A DNA stretch of 64,000 nucleotides from the NCBI GenBank assembly GCA_903813345.2, contig CAIIXF020000002.1, positions 24,750,455 through 24,814,454 of the forward strand, in the 5' to 3' direction. A model generated the notes under the pieces. That model searched no databases. It saw nothing but the letters and a program-made list of their open reading frames with translations, and was not told where the DNA came from. The DNA comes from Owenia fusiformis. Its lineage: Eukaryota; Annelida; Polychaeta; Sabellida; Oweniidae. This document shows, in pieces, positions 49,890 through 61,184 of the stretch. The position numbers and the translations under genes were made by a program. Position 1 is the stretch's first letter, and every line of letters begins with the position of its first letter.

Positions 49890-51576
49890 CGAGGGTTGTC
49901 CCAGAAGTAATGCTCTATATGCTCTAACGTTCTTCAATATTCTTCAATTCAACTGAAATTTAGTATATACAAGGGCCGATCAAAAAGCTTCTTACCGTTG
50001 GCTCTATATTTTATAATAAGAGAAGTTGGATGCTCAAACGTTCACATAAGACAGGGTAGTAAGTTTGCTTGAGACTGTCTGAGATTCATCTAAATTGGTT
50101 CATCGGTAGTGACACAGAGTCAATACATATTTTCAATGATTGAAATAGGTGGAGCAGCGTCTTTTTGTGCTAAGTTGCAGTTTTCGAAATTTTTAACACT
50201 TAGTAGTGTCATCTGTCAACAGACTGTAGTTTAATCATGTTTAATTAGTTTTTCTGCTAAAATTCATTTTCATTCAAAATATTCGTCAACCCCAGTTGCA
50301 ATGCACTTTCTATATCTGTCCACTCGATCCAAAAACATATGTTTAAGGCCTTCGTATGAGAGGTTTGAAACGATGTCGGTAAATTTCCAGAACCACAGCA
50401 GATATTTTATATATAACGCTGCACCACCTAACTTTGTCATTGAAAATATGAATTGAGTCTGTGTCGCTACCAATAAACCAATTTATATGAAACTCGTACA
50501 GTTTCAAGCAAACTGACTATCCTGTCTCATGTTAAAGTTTGAGCTTCCAACTCCTCTTATTATAAAATTGAGAGCCAACGGTAAGATTTTTTTGATCGGC
50601 CCTTGTATAACAATTGAAGTTTTATCTGTTATATCCTGAGGTTTCAGCATCATATATTAATAATAAGTCTTAAAACGGTTGCTATAGCAACACGGGGGTA
50701 GGGGTGGGCTGGGCAGGTACCAATTTTTCTAATTATGAAAAGCTCCAAAGTTTATTAATATTTCTTTCTTTAAATGATCAAAATGTTTGGGAAATTGTTA
50801 GATTTATTCAGCATGATGTTCACCAAGTACAAATAATGACATTTAGCACTGTGATGTCATAATACCACAGTTCAATAGTCACAAATTCAAATTCAGTCAC
50901 AGTCAAGAAATTGCAAAAATGGCTGCAATTCTCACCTGATAACAGAAGGCCTTGCGTTTGGTGGCCTAATTTCACACTTCACTTGGACTCACAGCCACAC
51001 AACATTATGCTACCATGAAGAAAGTATAAAAGGAGTATACACCAGATAGAACTACAATTATTGGGTATCAGAAGAGCTTTAAAAGTGATGACTAGACCCT
51101 TGATGACAACTCTCAACATGGGAGGCAAAAGCTCCACAAGTCATGGTTGAAGAAATTGCTAAGAGTGTTCGACCTGACAGGCATCAAAAGTACATAACAT
51201 GTAAAGGCCAATATTTTGAGAACATGTGAAATGGGACACTGTGCAATATACATCCATTAAGTCTAGGATGTGCTCCTAATAATTTAGTATCTTAAAATGT
51301 ATTTTTGAGCATACTCCTTATCGCTACACAAAATGGTTTGTTGATTAATTATTTCATATCTTTTTATTCCTTTTGACGTGACAATAACCTGCCCCACCCT
51401 ACTCAAACTCACCAATTTGATTTTGTTATAACATCAATATAGTATTATCAGCCAAACTGAAAATTTGTAGAATTAACAAAATGTCTCCAAGGAACATTCA
51501 CTGAAAATCTCATGGAAAAATATCAATTATTGATAAAGTTAGAGCATATAGTGCATTACTTCTGAGACAACCCTCG
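49890..51576. mobile_element. TA-flanked DNA transposon inserted in the LINE
   Basis: Left end CGAGGGTTGTCCCAGAAGTA (49890 on), right end the complement with one or two changes (to 51576); TA on both sides (49888-49889, 51577-51578). Removing it restores continuity of the LINE protein. Without the inner element it is about 1.05 kb. I could not recognise a transposase in it, so it is a Tc1/mariner-like non-autonomous or degraded copy. Confidence 0.85.
49970..50605. mobile_element. Second TA-flanked mariner-like element nested in the first
   Basis: Terminal inverted repeats CAAGGGCCGATCAAAAAGC ... extend over about 60 bp with few mismatches; flanked by TATA at 49966-49969 and 50606-50609. About 636 bp. 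The interior minus strand (50270-50473) ends with FLDRVDRYRKCIATGVDEYF, like the C-terminus of mariner transposases (R-x-x-K-C-I-x-x-x-G-x-Y-F/V), so this is an internally deleted mariner copy. Confidence 0.85.
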
Positions 51577-52081
51577 TAGACAATCTATTGCTAAGGTACG
51601 GTTATCGATGCATAACTTCCCAATTAAACGAGGTCGATACTTCAAAGTAGAAAAATCGAAACGATTTTGTTACTTCATCTGTAATTCGAAAAATACAATA
51701 GATGATGAAGAACACGTTCTTTTTTGTTGTTCTCAATCAGAACTAAAACTAGCTCGATCTCTATATCTCAGTAAAATGCAAAGTATAAACGATAGTTTTT
51801 CTCATTTTAATACATTGCAAGTAGCCTATTTTTATACTCCTTGTTAGCGCACGATGATACAATTAATGAAACAATTGGTGATGATTTTACAAGAGTTCAT
51901 AATAGTACCAAAGAGTTGACGTGGAATCATTTTATGCTACTTAGCACTTAGTGATTGTTAAAATTAGATTGTATTTATTGTTTTGCCATGCATGTACATG
52001 AATGTTTTATTTGTTATTTGCTTTATTGGACTTATATCCCGATGTACATTAGATGTTCAAGAGACCAATAAACTTATTAAT

Positions 52082-54016
52082 AACTAGACTTGGGAAATTG
52101 AACGAAGTTCAATTTCAGACTCCAGATCCAGACTTTTTTAAGCCCAGTCATCTAAAATAAGCCGAGTCATCCAGAATAAGATGGATGGATAAAACAGGAA
52201 GGTAGGATAGGATAGAATGGGAAGGAACGATAGGATAGAATAAGAAAGAAGGATAGGATAGAACAGAATAGGAGGAAAGGATATGATAGGAAGGATAGGA
52301 AGGAAAGGATACGAAGGAAGGATAGGATAGGATAGGATAGGATAGGAACAGATAGGAAGGATGGATGAATTTTTCAATATTTTCTTCTCTACTCTTGACT
52401 TTCTATCAGGATACCATCAGATCGATTTTCCGAAATTTCAAAACGCCATAACTTCCGAACCGGAAGTCGGATCGAAATTTGATGTAAAGATTCGGATTCC
52501 TGACAAAATTCTACCCCTAATTCATTACTCATACATTAAATTTGGCGAATTTTTATTTTGACCTACTTTTTGGACACGCCATAACTTCGGAACCGGAAGT
52601 CGGATCGAAATTTGGTTTGCAGATTCGGATTTCTGGAAAATTCTATTCTTAATTCATAACTCAAACGTTAAATTTGGAGAATTTTTTATTTTGACCTACT
52701 TTTCGGACACCATATCTCAAAAGTGGGTCAAAATTCTTTCTGACGGCAAAAGGCTAACACTATAAGCCCACTCTTGGATACATATATACAAAATATCGAA
52801 GAATATAATTAAAGTGTAGTGTCAGAATCGCAAAAATAAGGATAAACTATGAATTTGACCTAGATTTTGACCTAGGGATTTTGGTGTCCAAATTTTGAAG
52901 TTAAGTAGCCTTCAAGGTCCCCTTCTTTCATAAGCTTTCATTATTTTAAGCTGTACTTAGTCTAAATCTCGTAATTTACACTTCAAAAAAACCTTATTTC
53001 CCATTGCCATAACATGGGGCACCAAATTTAGCGATTTTTGAGCTTTCAAAATGTCATAACTTCCAAACCGGAAGTTGGATCGAAATTTGGTTTGCAGATT
53101 CGGATTCCTGACAAAATTCTACCCTTTATTCATAACTCATACGTTAAATTTGGAGAACTTAATATTTTGACCTACATTTCGGACACCATATCTCAAAAGT
53201 GAGTCAAAATACTTTCTGACGGCAAAAGGCTAACACTATTAGCACACTCTTGGCTACATGTATACACAATTTCGAAGAATATAATTGAAGTGTAGTGTCA
53301 GAATCGCAAAAATAAGGAAAACCTTTGAATTTGACCTAGATTTGACCTAGGCATTTTGGTGTCCAAATTCTGAAGCTAGATGGCTTTTGAGGTCCCCTTC
53401 TTTTGAAGGCTTTCATTAAATTAAGCTGAACTCAGTCTATATTTCGTATTTATCACTTCAAAAAAATCATTTTTCCCGTTGACTTAACATGGACACCAAA
53501 TTTAGCGATTTTTGAGCTTTTAAAACGACATAACTTCCGAACCGGAAGTCGGATCTAAATTTGGTTTGCAGATTCGGATACCTAGGAAAATTCTACACCT
53601 ATTCCATAACTCATATGTTGAATTTGGAGAACTTTTTGTTGTGACCTACTTTTCGGACGCCATATCTCAAAAACGGTTAGAGTTATCAAAAAACGATTTG
53701 CCTTTCGGAATTAGCTTTGTTTTAAAGGAACATGACTAAAAAAAAACGGAGCGAAAATATCGAAAGACGACCGAGAAAATTGAAAAAAATAACAAAGTAC
53801 TGGATTTGACCTAGTTCTTGACCTTTGACCTAGATAAAAATTTGACCCCATTTCCCACCAACTAGATACTATACCTATATTGACCATATAATAGTCTTGA
53901 AAAGATGTCTTATAGTTGTTGAGAAAACTCGATCAGTATAATAAGAATAAGAAGAATAAGAAGAAAAAGAAAAGAGGCAAAAACAATAGACTCCAGATTT
54001 CATCTGGAGTCTAATA
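52082..54016 (-). repeat. Repeat unit B10, near-identical to B4
   Basis: Same layout as 39525-41397, microsatellite 52175-52367, ending with one hairpin at 53988-54012. It lies beyond the LINE fragment, separated from cluster B by about 2.85 kb. Confidence 0.9.
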
Positions 54017-55510
54017 ATAATTAATTATAACTACTAGAATCAAACCCCGCAGCCGGTAATGACTCACTTATAGCTTTATGAACCCTGGTTCTGGTAACTT
54101 CACTTTGGTCTTCGTTTTTCTGAATAATGGCCCATTACTGGTTCCCCTTTCAAATAAGTAACACTTCCAAATGTGGACAGGGCTAACATCCTTTTGGTTA
54201 GAATATTGGATTTCAAAGATTTGGGCTTTGTGGTTTTATTGTGCTTAAAAAGTCAAGATGTTTTCCCTAATTTGACATTTTTGGAAACGATGACGTTCAT
54301 AGCGTTTGGATTAATGCATGGTTCACCTGTTGCTTCGCCAATCCTTAGTATCCATTTCAGATGAAAAAAAACAAAGTAATAGGCATGCGTTCATGTTTTG
54401 GCGAATTCATTACCAATGCCCCTTGATAAGTTTCCTTCCCATAAAGCTATTTGCAGGGTCTGTTTCATTTAAAAGTTTGTGAAGAAAAGACAGCCCCGAA
54501 ACAATGGTTGCGATTGATCAACCTGCTTAATTTTGATGAATTTGGTTCAGATATTGGAAACATTTGACCAATTTGAATAATAATTTGTTAGATAAAATGC
54601 TGAAATGATCTTGCGTAAATCTCAGTTGTTTAGTAGCATTAGAAGATGAAAATAGGTCAACTATTATATTTCGCAATTAATTGGACCTGGAGGGGCTATC
54701 TATCAGACAAAAAATATGAAACATTGTGTGGGTGGGTGTCATTTTAATGTGTCACGCGTACATCTTTGCTTATCACAGTCACGTGATTCGTGTATTCCTC
54801 TCAGAGGGGGAGATTTCCCAGATATGCCAATGTCTTGAAAATAATCTTTTTCGTTAACGATTGTTTCAGTAACGAACATAATACGCATTAAGCCCAATTG
54901 TCCGCTAAATATTCCGTAGACAATTTTAGCTGAAGCTTCATGAGTTATTCAAAATTTGAAAATTCCCATGCCACGTAGGCCCTATTGATTTCAACTAAAT
55001 TATCCTCAAAGCTGTGACCGAAAATCATTTGAATAAACAGAACAATAGTTTAAATAACGGTAAACATTCAGCAACACTCAACCATTTGGGAAGAAATCTG
55101 AATCAAGACAGAGGTAGGTCATTCACTTAAATTACTTAAAAATTAACAATTGTAGTTTTTCTTTTTCATTTAATTTCAAATATGTTTGAACCTAAAGTGG
55201 CTGATAAAACAATGTGGACTTGCTTAATTGAACAAAGAACAAAAAAATGTATGCACTGTTCTACTTGTATCCACAAGTATGTTTCAAGATTGAAGTTGAA
55301 GATAAATATTGTATATAAAATTTGTAAATACCATGCCACTTGTTAAGAATTAGTTTATTCATTCACTTACTTACACAATTACACTTATATAAGTGCTTGC
55401 TAGAGGAGTAGCAGTTTAGTGAAGGGGCAAATTTCTTTTTTAGGCCTTTGGATTTCTGGCCTTCGAGAACTTATATTTAATGGGCCTCATTTATATGCCT
55501 TTTATTACAG
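54017..55510. other. Upstream region of the small secreted-protein gene
   Basis: No coding region recognised. A possible 5' UTR exon could end at the donor-like CAGAG/GTAGGT near 55112, joining the acceptor TTTATTACAG that ends at 55510; this is a guess from splice-site appearance. Confidence 0.35.
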
Positions 55511-55529
55511 CATCTAACTTTGGATTTGA

Positions 55530-56053
55530 ATGAGTAAACGTAGTGCAATGAGGATGAATACGTGTTTTATTCAAGCGTTTGTTTTGGTAATGTTGGCGAC
55601 CGCCGTAATTTCGGTAAGCTATTTTTAATAAGCAATAAATATGGAAACTTTATTTTAGGTTCATTTTCTATTAGTCATGCCATTAAAACAACAGCTGGTA
55701 ATTCACTAGGGATGATTTATGTACATTCTTAGTGTCCAAACATAATCATTCCGTTAATGAAAACTATATACATATTGTATTTCTTCCAATAGTCCAGCGA
55801 AAGCGGAAGCGGAAGCAGAAGCAGCAGCAGCAAAGAGAAGAGCGAGGGTGAGAAATGTGGAGAAGTGAAAAAGAATGGTGTCTTCAAAGCGAACGGTGTA
55901 TGTGAAGAAGGTACAACATGCCTGTGTCCAGAAGTTCCAAACTGCAGCCGAAAGGTCAAGTGCTCCTGTGAAGTACAAACAACAGTGGCACCAACCGATC
56001 CTCCAACCGATCCTCCAACCGCAATGACAATTACATTTGCAACATTGTCTTAG
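55530..56053 (+). CDS. Small secreted cysteine-rich protein, two exons
   Basis: Exons 55530-55613 (28 codons) and 55793-56053 (86 codons plus stop), joined in phase 0 by a GT-AG intron; total 114 residues. Exon 1 encodes a signal peptide: basic start (MSKRSAMRM), hydrophobic core (FVLVMLATAVIS). Exon 2 begins with a Ser/Gly/Lys/Glu-rich linker encoded by AGC/GGA runs, then seven cysteines spaced C-x14-C-x5-C-x-C-x5-C-x5-C-x-C, then a short TDPPTDPPT repeat and a mildly hydrophobic end. The odd cysteine number suggests a free cysteine or a dimer. An alternative start at Met7 (55548) would leave the signal peptide intact. AATAAA at 56103-56108 lies 50 bases after the stop. I recognise no family; matrix, mucosal or venom-like roles would be speculation. 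Confidence 0.65.
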
Positions 56054-56102
56054 AAATAGCATCAGATCGCTTTTCCGCTGTACACTGTACGAAAAAAGAT
56101 TA

Positions 56103-56108
56103 AATAAA
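56103..56108 (+). promoter_or_regulatory. Candidate polyadenylation signal of the secreted-protein gene
   Basis: AATAAA 50 bases after the stop codon. Confidence 0.55.
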
Positions 56109-56114
56109 ATGTTT

Positions 56115-56930
56115 TATCTGTGAATTGCCTGTTTTGTTGATGTATTGGTATTGTTTGTGTGATGAAAATCACCCTATGATGAGTAATCTTCATAAACTTT
56201 CGACTGTTTGACCCAAGTATTACTTATATGACGGGTGATTCGGGGCCGTCAGATGGGGGTGGGATGCGTTGGGGGCGATTTTTCGAGTTGACTCATACAC
56301 TTTGAAAGTAACACACCAACATCCCTTGACTGAAGCAGCTGACGTTAACCCCACTGCCCCCCCCCCTCCCTCCCTATCGGGCTAAGTGACTGGACTTGGA
56401 GCAGAGACCGGACCTTGTATGAAGTACAGCACCCCGTCACTTGGTTCTACATTATGGTAAAATATGATGAAATCACCCCCTGGGGTCACTTAACATTTTT
56501 TGAAAAATGCAATGTCGTTAATATCCTTGATATGTAGGATCAGATTGTAGATAAATATGTATATTTTATATACTCATATTGGATTAAAGATGTTAATTTA
56601 AGAGCAAAAAAGGCTCCAAAACTTAATAAAATATATGTAGTTTGGATGTTCATTTATGTCTGTGGATTATATTTTATACCACAAACACTTTGTAAATACC
56701 TGAAATTTGCAATAAAAGAGCCCAAAAATTGTTTCGAAATTCCCCATTTTTCCTGTATCGCGCTAGTCACGTGACCGTTTAATGCAAACAGCGATTCTGA
56801 TTCCCGGGTTCTGAGAAATGGCTTTATAAATCGGCGAGAGGGTGTAATTTGAATGAAGACAATTTAAGGAGGGGAAATGTGTCCAAGTATGCCAGTTAGA
56901 GAGCAGATATGGGGACTTTAGACAAGAACT
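56115..56930. other. Gene-free spacer
   Basis: G-rich (56245-56280) and C-rich (56352-56372) tracts, otherwise AT-rich; no gene or RNA recognised. Confidence 0.45.
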
Positions 56931-56939
56931 ATGACGGAG

Positions 56940-57890
56940 AATCAACTAAAATGTGAGTTCTGGAATGAAGCCCCGTTGCCATTGACTGAAGATTCCAGCG
57001 ATCCTATTATCATACTCAGTTTGAATCTAGACGCGGAAAACAGATTATGAAAACAGGTTTTCTGCAAAGTTATCAAAGAATGGGTATCGATATGGCGAAC
57101 TTTTTGAACACACGTTTCTCTTAAACCAGTCATCAAAAATTTCTGAAAATCTTATAAATTGTCAATTAAATGGCGATCTTTTGAATGGTAACAATATAAT
57201 TTGAAATAGATATACATACTTTCATCTATATTGTTTTAAAAAACACATCAAACACTTGTTTTGTTCCTGGTATCATGTTTCCAGAGTGAAATGAGACATC
57301 TTTCCGAACCTCATTGGAACAAAACGACATAAACACAACATGTTTAGGTCTCTCAATATTGCAATTGTACAAGGGAGATTCTGGTTGATTTTAAAAAAGT
57401 ATCTTGTTAATGAAATAAAGGGTTTATCTTGATTTTTATCTATTTTGGGTGGATTTTATATTAATTTTTTGAATACTTTTTTAAAATCAACCAGAATTTC
57501 CTTTGTATAACTTTAATATTGAGAGGTCTAAAACATGTTGTATGTGCTATTTTGTTCCAACAAGGTTCGGAAAGACATTTTATTTATTTCTCAAGAATTG
57601 GTAGAAAGAAGCAAAAACAATTGCACTAAAAAAAACAGTTTTATTTCTAAATAATTTTCGAATTAAATTGTTATCAATCAGTCAACATTACATAAAAAAA
57701 CATGTTTTTTCACATAATGTTTTCAATGATTGGTTTAAGAGAAAAGCATTGTTGAATCCAGTTCTCCATATCGATACCTATCCTTTAGAAAATATGGATC
57801 TTGTTTTTGAGTGGCTTAACAAGCATTTAGATACAAGACTTGGCGCTATCTCTTGTCAAATACATGCACTGGACTTGCAGTAAATTGGCC
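56940..57890. repeat. Large inverted repeat (foldback), partly of coding appearance
   Basis: Inner arms about 57296-57405 and 57478-57585 match over roughly 110 bp (for example TCTGGTTGATTTTAAAAAAG and its complement). Outer arms about 57060-57140 and 57690-57775 match more weakly (GGTATCGATATGG, TCTCTTAAACCA). The right arm has an open frame, 57668-57883, reading VFNDWFKRKALL, HIDTYPLENM, FEWLNKHLD and ending at a TAA; the left arm encodes a shorter relative on the minus strand (56942-57136, HIDTHSL). Protein not recognised. Confidence 0.65.
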
Positions 57891-58473
57891 ATTGCAAATT
57901 GCAAAATCAGATTGTCAAAGTAATCGCTTCGTTTTTAAACGTCATCCTTGGCCCAAGAGTAATTCATTGCATTACATTACGCTTTTTGCGTTGGGTAAAA
58001 TGAAAGTACACAGGCTTGCGTGAAGGGGATGATCTGCTATAAAAGCAGTGAAGGACCGATCTTGAAGGATGTTAAACGTATGCTTTATATCTTCTTCCAA
58101 AACTTTAGGATTCGATAGAGATAAGTTAGAACTTGTACGGGAAAAAATGGCAGATCCTACTTAATTTAGAATCGCTGATTTCTCTGGACAAATTCCGAGA
58201 AGAAATTGTTCAACATCGCGATCACCTCAGACTACACATCGCGTGCATGTCACTCTGAACTCGCGTGATAAAATACGGCATCTTGATTGGTTACTACTCG
58301 TGTTGTCATGACGCGAAAAGCAGTAGTAAACACTAAAATGACCTATATTTTGAAATATAAATGTCAGAATGACCTAATTTTGGGATCTGGTTATCAAACA
58401 AAGTCTCTTCTTTGATATCCTGTACAATTTTTTGGACGTTTGATCAGAATCCCTCTCTCACCCATACAGTGCA
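57891..58473. other. Gene-free spacer
   Basis: No supported feature; short mixed-composition sequence. Confidence 0.4.
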
Positions 58474-58656
58474 TATAGGTTATTTACTGGGAGGGATTGA
58501 ATATGGGTTTTATATAAATATGATATTGACCGAAGGGTAATATGATATTGACCGAGGGAGCGCAGCGACCGAGTTTCAATATCATATAGCCCAAGGTCAA
58601 TATCATATTTTCCGAGGAATAAAACCCATATTCAATCCCGACCAGAAATAACCTAT
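58474..58656. repeat. Palindromic MITE-like element
   Basis: Outer arms 58474-58512 and 58619-58656 match with two mismatches and one gap (GATTGAATATGGGTTTTAT/complement); inner arms AATATGATATTGACC and complement match perfectly. The centre holds GGGAGCGCAGCGACCGAG. Confidence 0.85.
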
Positions 58657-58750
58657 TTATTCCATAATACACCCTTCTAAAACGCTACATTTGTATAATG
58701 CAAATAACCGGGAAAAAATAACCGGAAAACCGAAATTAGGTTAATATGCT

Positions 58751-58866
58751 CCAATGCGATTTTTTCCCGGGGACAATACGATTTTTTCATGTAATATGAT
58801 CCAATACGATTTTTTTCCCGGGGACAATACGATTTTTTTCATGTAATACGATTCAATACGATTTTT
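58751..58866 (+). repeat. Two and a quarter tandem units of about 50 bp
   Basis: Units 58751-58800 and 58801-58853 share CCAATACGATTTTTT, CCCGGGGACAATACG and TTTTTCATGTAATA; a third partial copy follows. Confidence 0.85.
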
Positions 58867-58869
58867 ATT

Positions 58870-59832
58870 CCTTCATATTTCCCTGGATTCCCTTTTAAAA
58901 GGGGCATAGGACGAGTGTATACAAGAACATGCTTATTTCTGTAAACGGTCACAACAAGACATCATCCGATCGTGATATTAACCACAAAAAACTACACGCA
59001 TTCATTCTGTTGAGTGTCACTCTTAAAAATAAAAAAAGTTTCGTTGAGAATATTTGGAATATCACAGATAATTCAGATGATGATAGAAAACAATGACAGG
59101 ACCGCCAAAAATCATATGTTCACATTAACAATGTATTACACATGAGGAGCCTTAACTGATTACGCGCTGGTCACCGAAAAGAACCGTACGTGTACCTCTG
59201 TTATCCAGATCACACTCCGCGCGATCTTCAGCCTGAAACAATTTTACATAGATTATCGTTTTTTCTATCATCTTCTGAATACACAGCCATACATGTACAT
59301 TTCCAAATATTCTCAACTAAATGTGTTTTTTCATTCGGCTCTGCCTACAAACACATAGATATTGAACAGTACTGCTCTTGCTGTGTAGTATGGTGTTTTT
59401 CATTCTAATTCACTGTTGCACAACTAGTTACTTTGACGGAACGTCAATGTAACAATTGAGAGATTAAGCAAGACGTTTTTTATGACGTGAACCGCAAACG
59501 TAAACCTAAACGTTCCCGTTTACGTTCTATGAACAAAGTACTTTAAGCTAAGCACTTTGGATACTGAGCAAACGTTAACCTAAAAATGACATTATCTTTT
59601 TGCTAGCGGCCTTTATTATCCGTTTTCTACTTTAAAAGTATAAAAACAGTATTCTAATGACAAATTGATGTTGAGGAGATGTTTTAAAGTCTGGCAGTGT
59701 TTTATGATTTTTGAATCTGAAAACGTATAACAGGACGCGATTATTTCATATTCTTATAAAGACCTAAAGGTCAATTGATCGAAGAAACACAATATAAATA
59801 GTAGATTTAAGATGAGTTGACATATGGCATGT
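58870..59832. other. Gene-free spacer
   Basis: No supported gene; 59480-59530 repeats AAACGTAAACC/AACGTTCCCG words. Confidence 0.4.
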
Positions 59833-60030
59833 CCGTAGCCAGGGGGGTTCGCAGGGTTCGGGCGAACCCCCCCCCCCGGCCAAAGATTCTTTCAAAATCA
59901 TGCAGTTTTTCACCATTTTGAGCACTTCTCAAGTGATTTTGGCCATATTTGGGCCAAAATTGTCAAATGTGAACCCCCCTCCTTGGAAATTTTTGAAAGC
60001 TGAACCCCCTTGGCAAATACTGGCTACGGG
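59833..60030. mobile_element. Short MITE with CCGTAGCCAGG-type ends
   Basis: Left end CCGTAGCCAGGGGGGTTCG, right end TGGCTACGGG (60021-60030), complementary over the first nine to ten bases; inside are C-rich blocks CGAACCCCCC and GAACCCCC. Elements with this GGCTACGG/CCAGGGGG look are common in marine invertebrate genomes (my recollection). Confidence 0.65.
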
Positions 60031-60700
60031 CCTGTATGGGCACTGGGCAGTCTCCATGTATGCAATCTCATCAGATTTTACATACGAAATGGGTGCCACG
60101 GTACTCAAGTTATATTTGATAAGGTTGGACATCGATATATACATACACTCCCCTCCATAAGTTTGGCAACCTTTTTCCCCCATTGAACTACGTGTTAAAG
60201 CCTCTTTACGTTTGAATTTTTATTTACTTAACCGGCGATGAAATAACTTATAATATTAATGGAAACGTAACTTGACTTTATTTCCAATACGTCCAAATTT
60301 TCTCAATTTTTTTCCTCAATTACAATAGGTCGAAAATTGATGATAAATTTGATGAATTTTTGAAAATCGTCATTCCCATGGAATCCAATGGGAAATGAAG
60401 GGCTCGGGGCAAATCAGAAATCAGGATATCTTTTTAGTAAAAGATTCAGCAAAAAATATTTTTATATAGAAAATTGAATTGTCTAACTTTTTTGAACACT
60501 AAGTGTTTAGTTTATTTGATGAATATTAAAGTTACAGCGCTTCAAAGTCGTTTTTGAAAATAATGTTTCGCTTCAATGGGAGAGGTTTTTTGAAAAACAA
60601 TTTTGACTTTAAAGCCCTTTAACTTTATTCACGGGATACTAGAGTATCCGCGTATATTGAGTATGACCGGTGTAACAGGAGTATAGGTCCTCTTGAGAAA
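60031..60700. other. Gene-free spacer
   Basis: No supported gene; a short CATGGAATCCAATGGG imperfect palindrome at about 60377. Confidence 0.4.
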
Positions 60701-60701
60701 T

Positions 60702-60788
60702 AAGTCCGTAGGACTTGGATTCCTAGGAACGTAGGTCCTACGGACCTACGTTTCTAGGACCGGAGGTCCTACGGACCTCCGTTCCTAG
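60702..60788. repeat. Chain of three interlocking hairpins
   Basis: Stem-loops at 60702-60716 (6-bp stem, GTA loop), 60722-60758 (17-bp stem, one mismatch, TAC loop) and 60754-60788 (16-bp stem, one mismatch, TAC loop). The second and third share the CTAGG at 60754-60758, so they cannot form together fully. Confidence 0.9.
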
Positions 60789-60971
60789 TATACGTTGTCC
60801 TAGTCAGACATATATTCCAAGCTATGATATATATGAAAAATGACTACGGACGTATTTTCCCGACGGACTTGGATTCCTGCTACAGCAGTGATAGGAATTT
60901 AGGTCCATGAAACTCTATATTGATCATATAATTAGTCTGTACATAAATATACAAAGAAAAACGTATTTGAC

Positions 60972-61066
60972 CAGCCATCCATGATAGCTCACTAAGTAGA
61001 GCGTTTGATAGTAATATATATTTATAATTTAGTCAGAAGTAGAACCCTTGTTCGACTCCCCTTGGC
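60972..61066 (+). tRNA. tRNA-like relic or SINE head (degenerate)
   Basis: TAGCTCACTAAGTAGAGCG resembles an A box/D arm and TTGTTCGACTCC a B box; AGCCA near the start can pair with TGGCT near the end. The anticodon arm is disrupted by a TA-rich stretch and the T stem pairs poorly, so a working tRNA is unlikely. Followed by T-rich sequence (61072-61092). Confidence 0.35.
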
Positions 61067-61184
61067 TCCCTATTTATTTATTTTTTTTTTCATTTAATTT
61101 TATTTTGGGAAGGTCGGACTTATTCTAAGCTTTGACATTCACGCAACAACATTGACAACGTACAGTGACAAAATATACCGTCGT

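Larger units (their letters stand above)
49236..52081 (+). pseudogene. Jockey/CR1-superfamily LINE, 3' end, split by nested transposons
   Basis: 49236-49475 reads KLFDTLVKPIALYASDVLAT and FEKLHKRYCKQVLRVNNN, the region behind the RT palm; a frameshift then gives KLGRYPLLINISVSTLKFWF. 49560-49630 carries a duplicated AGACTCACATGAAT motif. 49658-49890 continues the frame, a transposon interrupts at 49890-51576, and from 51578 the protein resumes with SMHNFPIKRGRYFKVEKSKR and a C-x3-C ... H-x4-CC knuckle near 51660-51735, stopping at 51845-51847. The 3' region (51848-52081) ends CAATAAACTTATTAATAA, directly against repeat unit B10. Confidence 0.8.

Noticed and set aside
55729-56062. Minus-strand frames opposite the secreted-protein exon 2
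   Set aside because: Shadows of the AGC/GGA-rich exon, with no start or splice support of their own.
60972-61066. A functional tRNA gene
   Set aside because: A- and B-box-like words are present but the anticodon and T stems do not fold properly; kept only as a low-confidence relic.
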